Origin: Rhodovulum sulfidophilum
GTDB lineage: Bacteria; Pseudomonadota; Alphaproteobacteria; Rhodobacterales; Rhodobacteraceae
Reading direction: 5' to 3'
Assembly: GCA_003241785.1 (NCBI GenBank)
Contig: QFPW01000006.1
Location: forward strand, 248,001-312,000
DNA length: 64,000 bases
The notes beneath the pieces were generated by a model that saw only the letters and a list, made by a program, of their open reading frames with translations, made no database searches and was not told the origin of the DNA. The position numbers and the translations under genes are program-made. Positions 63,619 through 64,000 of this stretch are shown here, in pieces (within the stretch, counting starts at the first letter, position 1; each line of letters opens with the position of its first letter).

Positions 63619-64000
63619 TCAGAGGATGAAGTCGGCGGCGGAATAGGCCGAGGCCGCGACCGCGCCGTCGTCGATCGCGATCTGGAACTCGATCGCGGAA
63701 TCGGCGTCGGTATTGCCGTTGATGATCGTCATCGTGCCCGAGGTGGTGGCCCAGAGCCGGCCGACCCCTTTCGCCGTGCCGAAGGTGAAGTCCTGGATCC
63801 CGCCGGCGGCGGTGTTGGCGTCGATCTGCGACAGGTCGATCCTGTCCCCGAGCGCGGCGCCGGGCCGCTCGAAGGCCACCGCGCCGTCGCCGCCCCGGAT
63901 GATGTCGCGCGACGCGGGGTTGCTGCCGACGGTGCTCGCGAAACGGAAGATGTCGTTGCCGGCGCCGCCGATCATCACATCGGCGCCGTTGCCGCTCTGG
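63619..64000 (-). CDS. RTX-type Ca2+-binding protein, C-terminal end (5' part outside window)
   Basis: The frame is open to the right edge; at least 126 residues remain. It begins with nonapeptide repeat sequence (SGNGADVMIGGAGNDIFRF), then IIRGGDGAVAFERPG, GDRIDLSQIDANTAAGG, FTFGTAKGVGRLW and ends AYSAADFIL. This acidic C-terminal tail is typical of type I secreted RTX proteins. The catalytic part, if any, is beyond the window. Confidence 0.85.
   Translation of the reverse strand, partial: QSGNGADVMIGGAGNDIFRFASTVGSNPASRDIIRGGDGAVAFERPGAALGDRIDLSQIDANTAAGGIQDFTFGTAKGVGRLWATTSGTMTIINGNTDADSAIEFQIAIDDGAVAASAYSAADFIL

Overview
The window looks like a chromosomal segment of a very GC-rich alphaproteobacterium, most likely Rhodobacterales (Paracoccaceae-like). 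The grounds are a petABC cytochrome bc1 operon, a PetP/PetR-type MarR plus OmpR regulator pair beside ilvE, a CrbS/CrbR-type SSF-linked two-component system, an aerobic HemF, a DUF2125 protein, short flagellar FlgJ/FlgN/FliK/FlgD genes, and near-uniform G/C-ending codons. It is mostly densely packed core and metabolic sequence. No integrase, transposase, CRISPR array or prophage was seen.

Layout. 1-9 kb: the 3' end of the tRNA CCA-adding enzyme, hemF, two paralogous ABC exporters flanking an exported racemase-fold protein without cysteines, then TlyA-type and RlmD-type RNA methyltransferases. 9-14 kb: aroC diverging from a TPP-riboswitch-controlled thiBPQ thiamine importer. 14-19 kb: a sulfite-oxidase-like molybdoenzyme, a methyltransferase translationally coupled to a HipA-like kinase, and petABC. 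19.5-25.8 kb: a DedA-like membrane protein, rlmH and rsfS separated by an unrelated lipoprotein, a nucleoside hydrolase, a tiny I9-like protein, a subtilisin-like protease and ilvE with a clear terminator. 25.9-33.4 kb: petP-petR, a Wzz/GumC-like protein, a MacAB-like exporter, an exported alpha/beta hydrolase and tRNA-Gly(CCC).

33.4-43.8 kb: an SDR, a divergent flagellar cluster (flgJ-flgN / fliK-flgD), a 2-methylfumaryl-CoA-isomerase-like CaiB protein, a frameshifted AbrB-type membrane protein, cbpA-cbpM and a PepSY three-gene membrane operon. 43.9-50 kb: a metabolite:H+ symporter with a periplasmic insert, next to CrbR- and CrbS-like genes, suggesting sensing and uptake of small carboxylates. 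50-58.8 kb: ada, DUF2125, chaC, bpt (N-degron transferase), an RDD protein and a tightly overlapping UMF1-MFS / mepA / phytase-esterase operon, then yggT. 58.8-64 kb: a LysR-controlled TDT transporter, argG, an SbmA/BacA-like peptide transporter and the C-terminus of an RTX protein cut by the window edge.

The most notable non-gene signals are two families of paired palindromic intergenic repeats (REPIN-like), one of which supplies the stop codons of neighbouring genes. Others are an array of five small hairpins, mutually exclusive hairpins before the second ABC exporter, a cluster of AACGTG motifs in front of aroC/thiB, and palindromic operators for the MarR and LysR regulators. The least explained gene groupings are the Cys-less exported racemase between ABC exporters, the methyltransferase/HipA-like kinase pair, and the protease/I9-like/nucleoside-hydrolase run.
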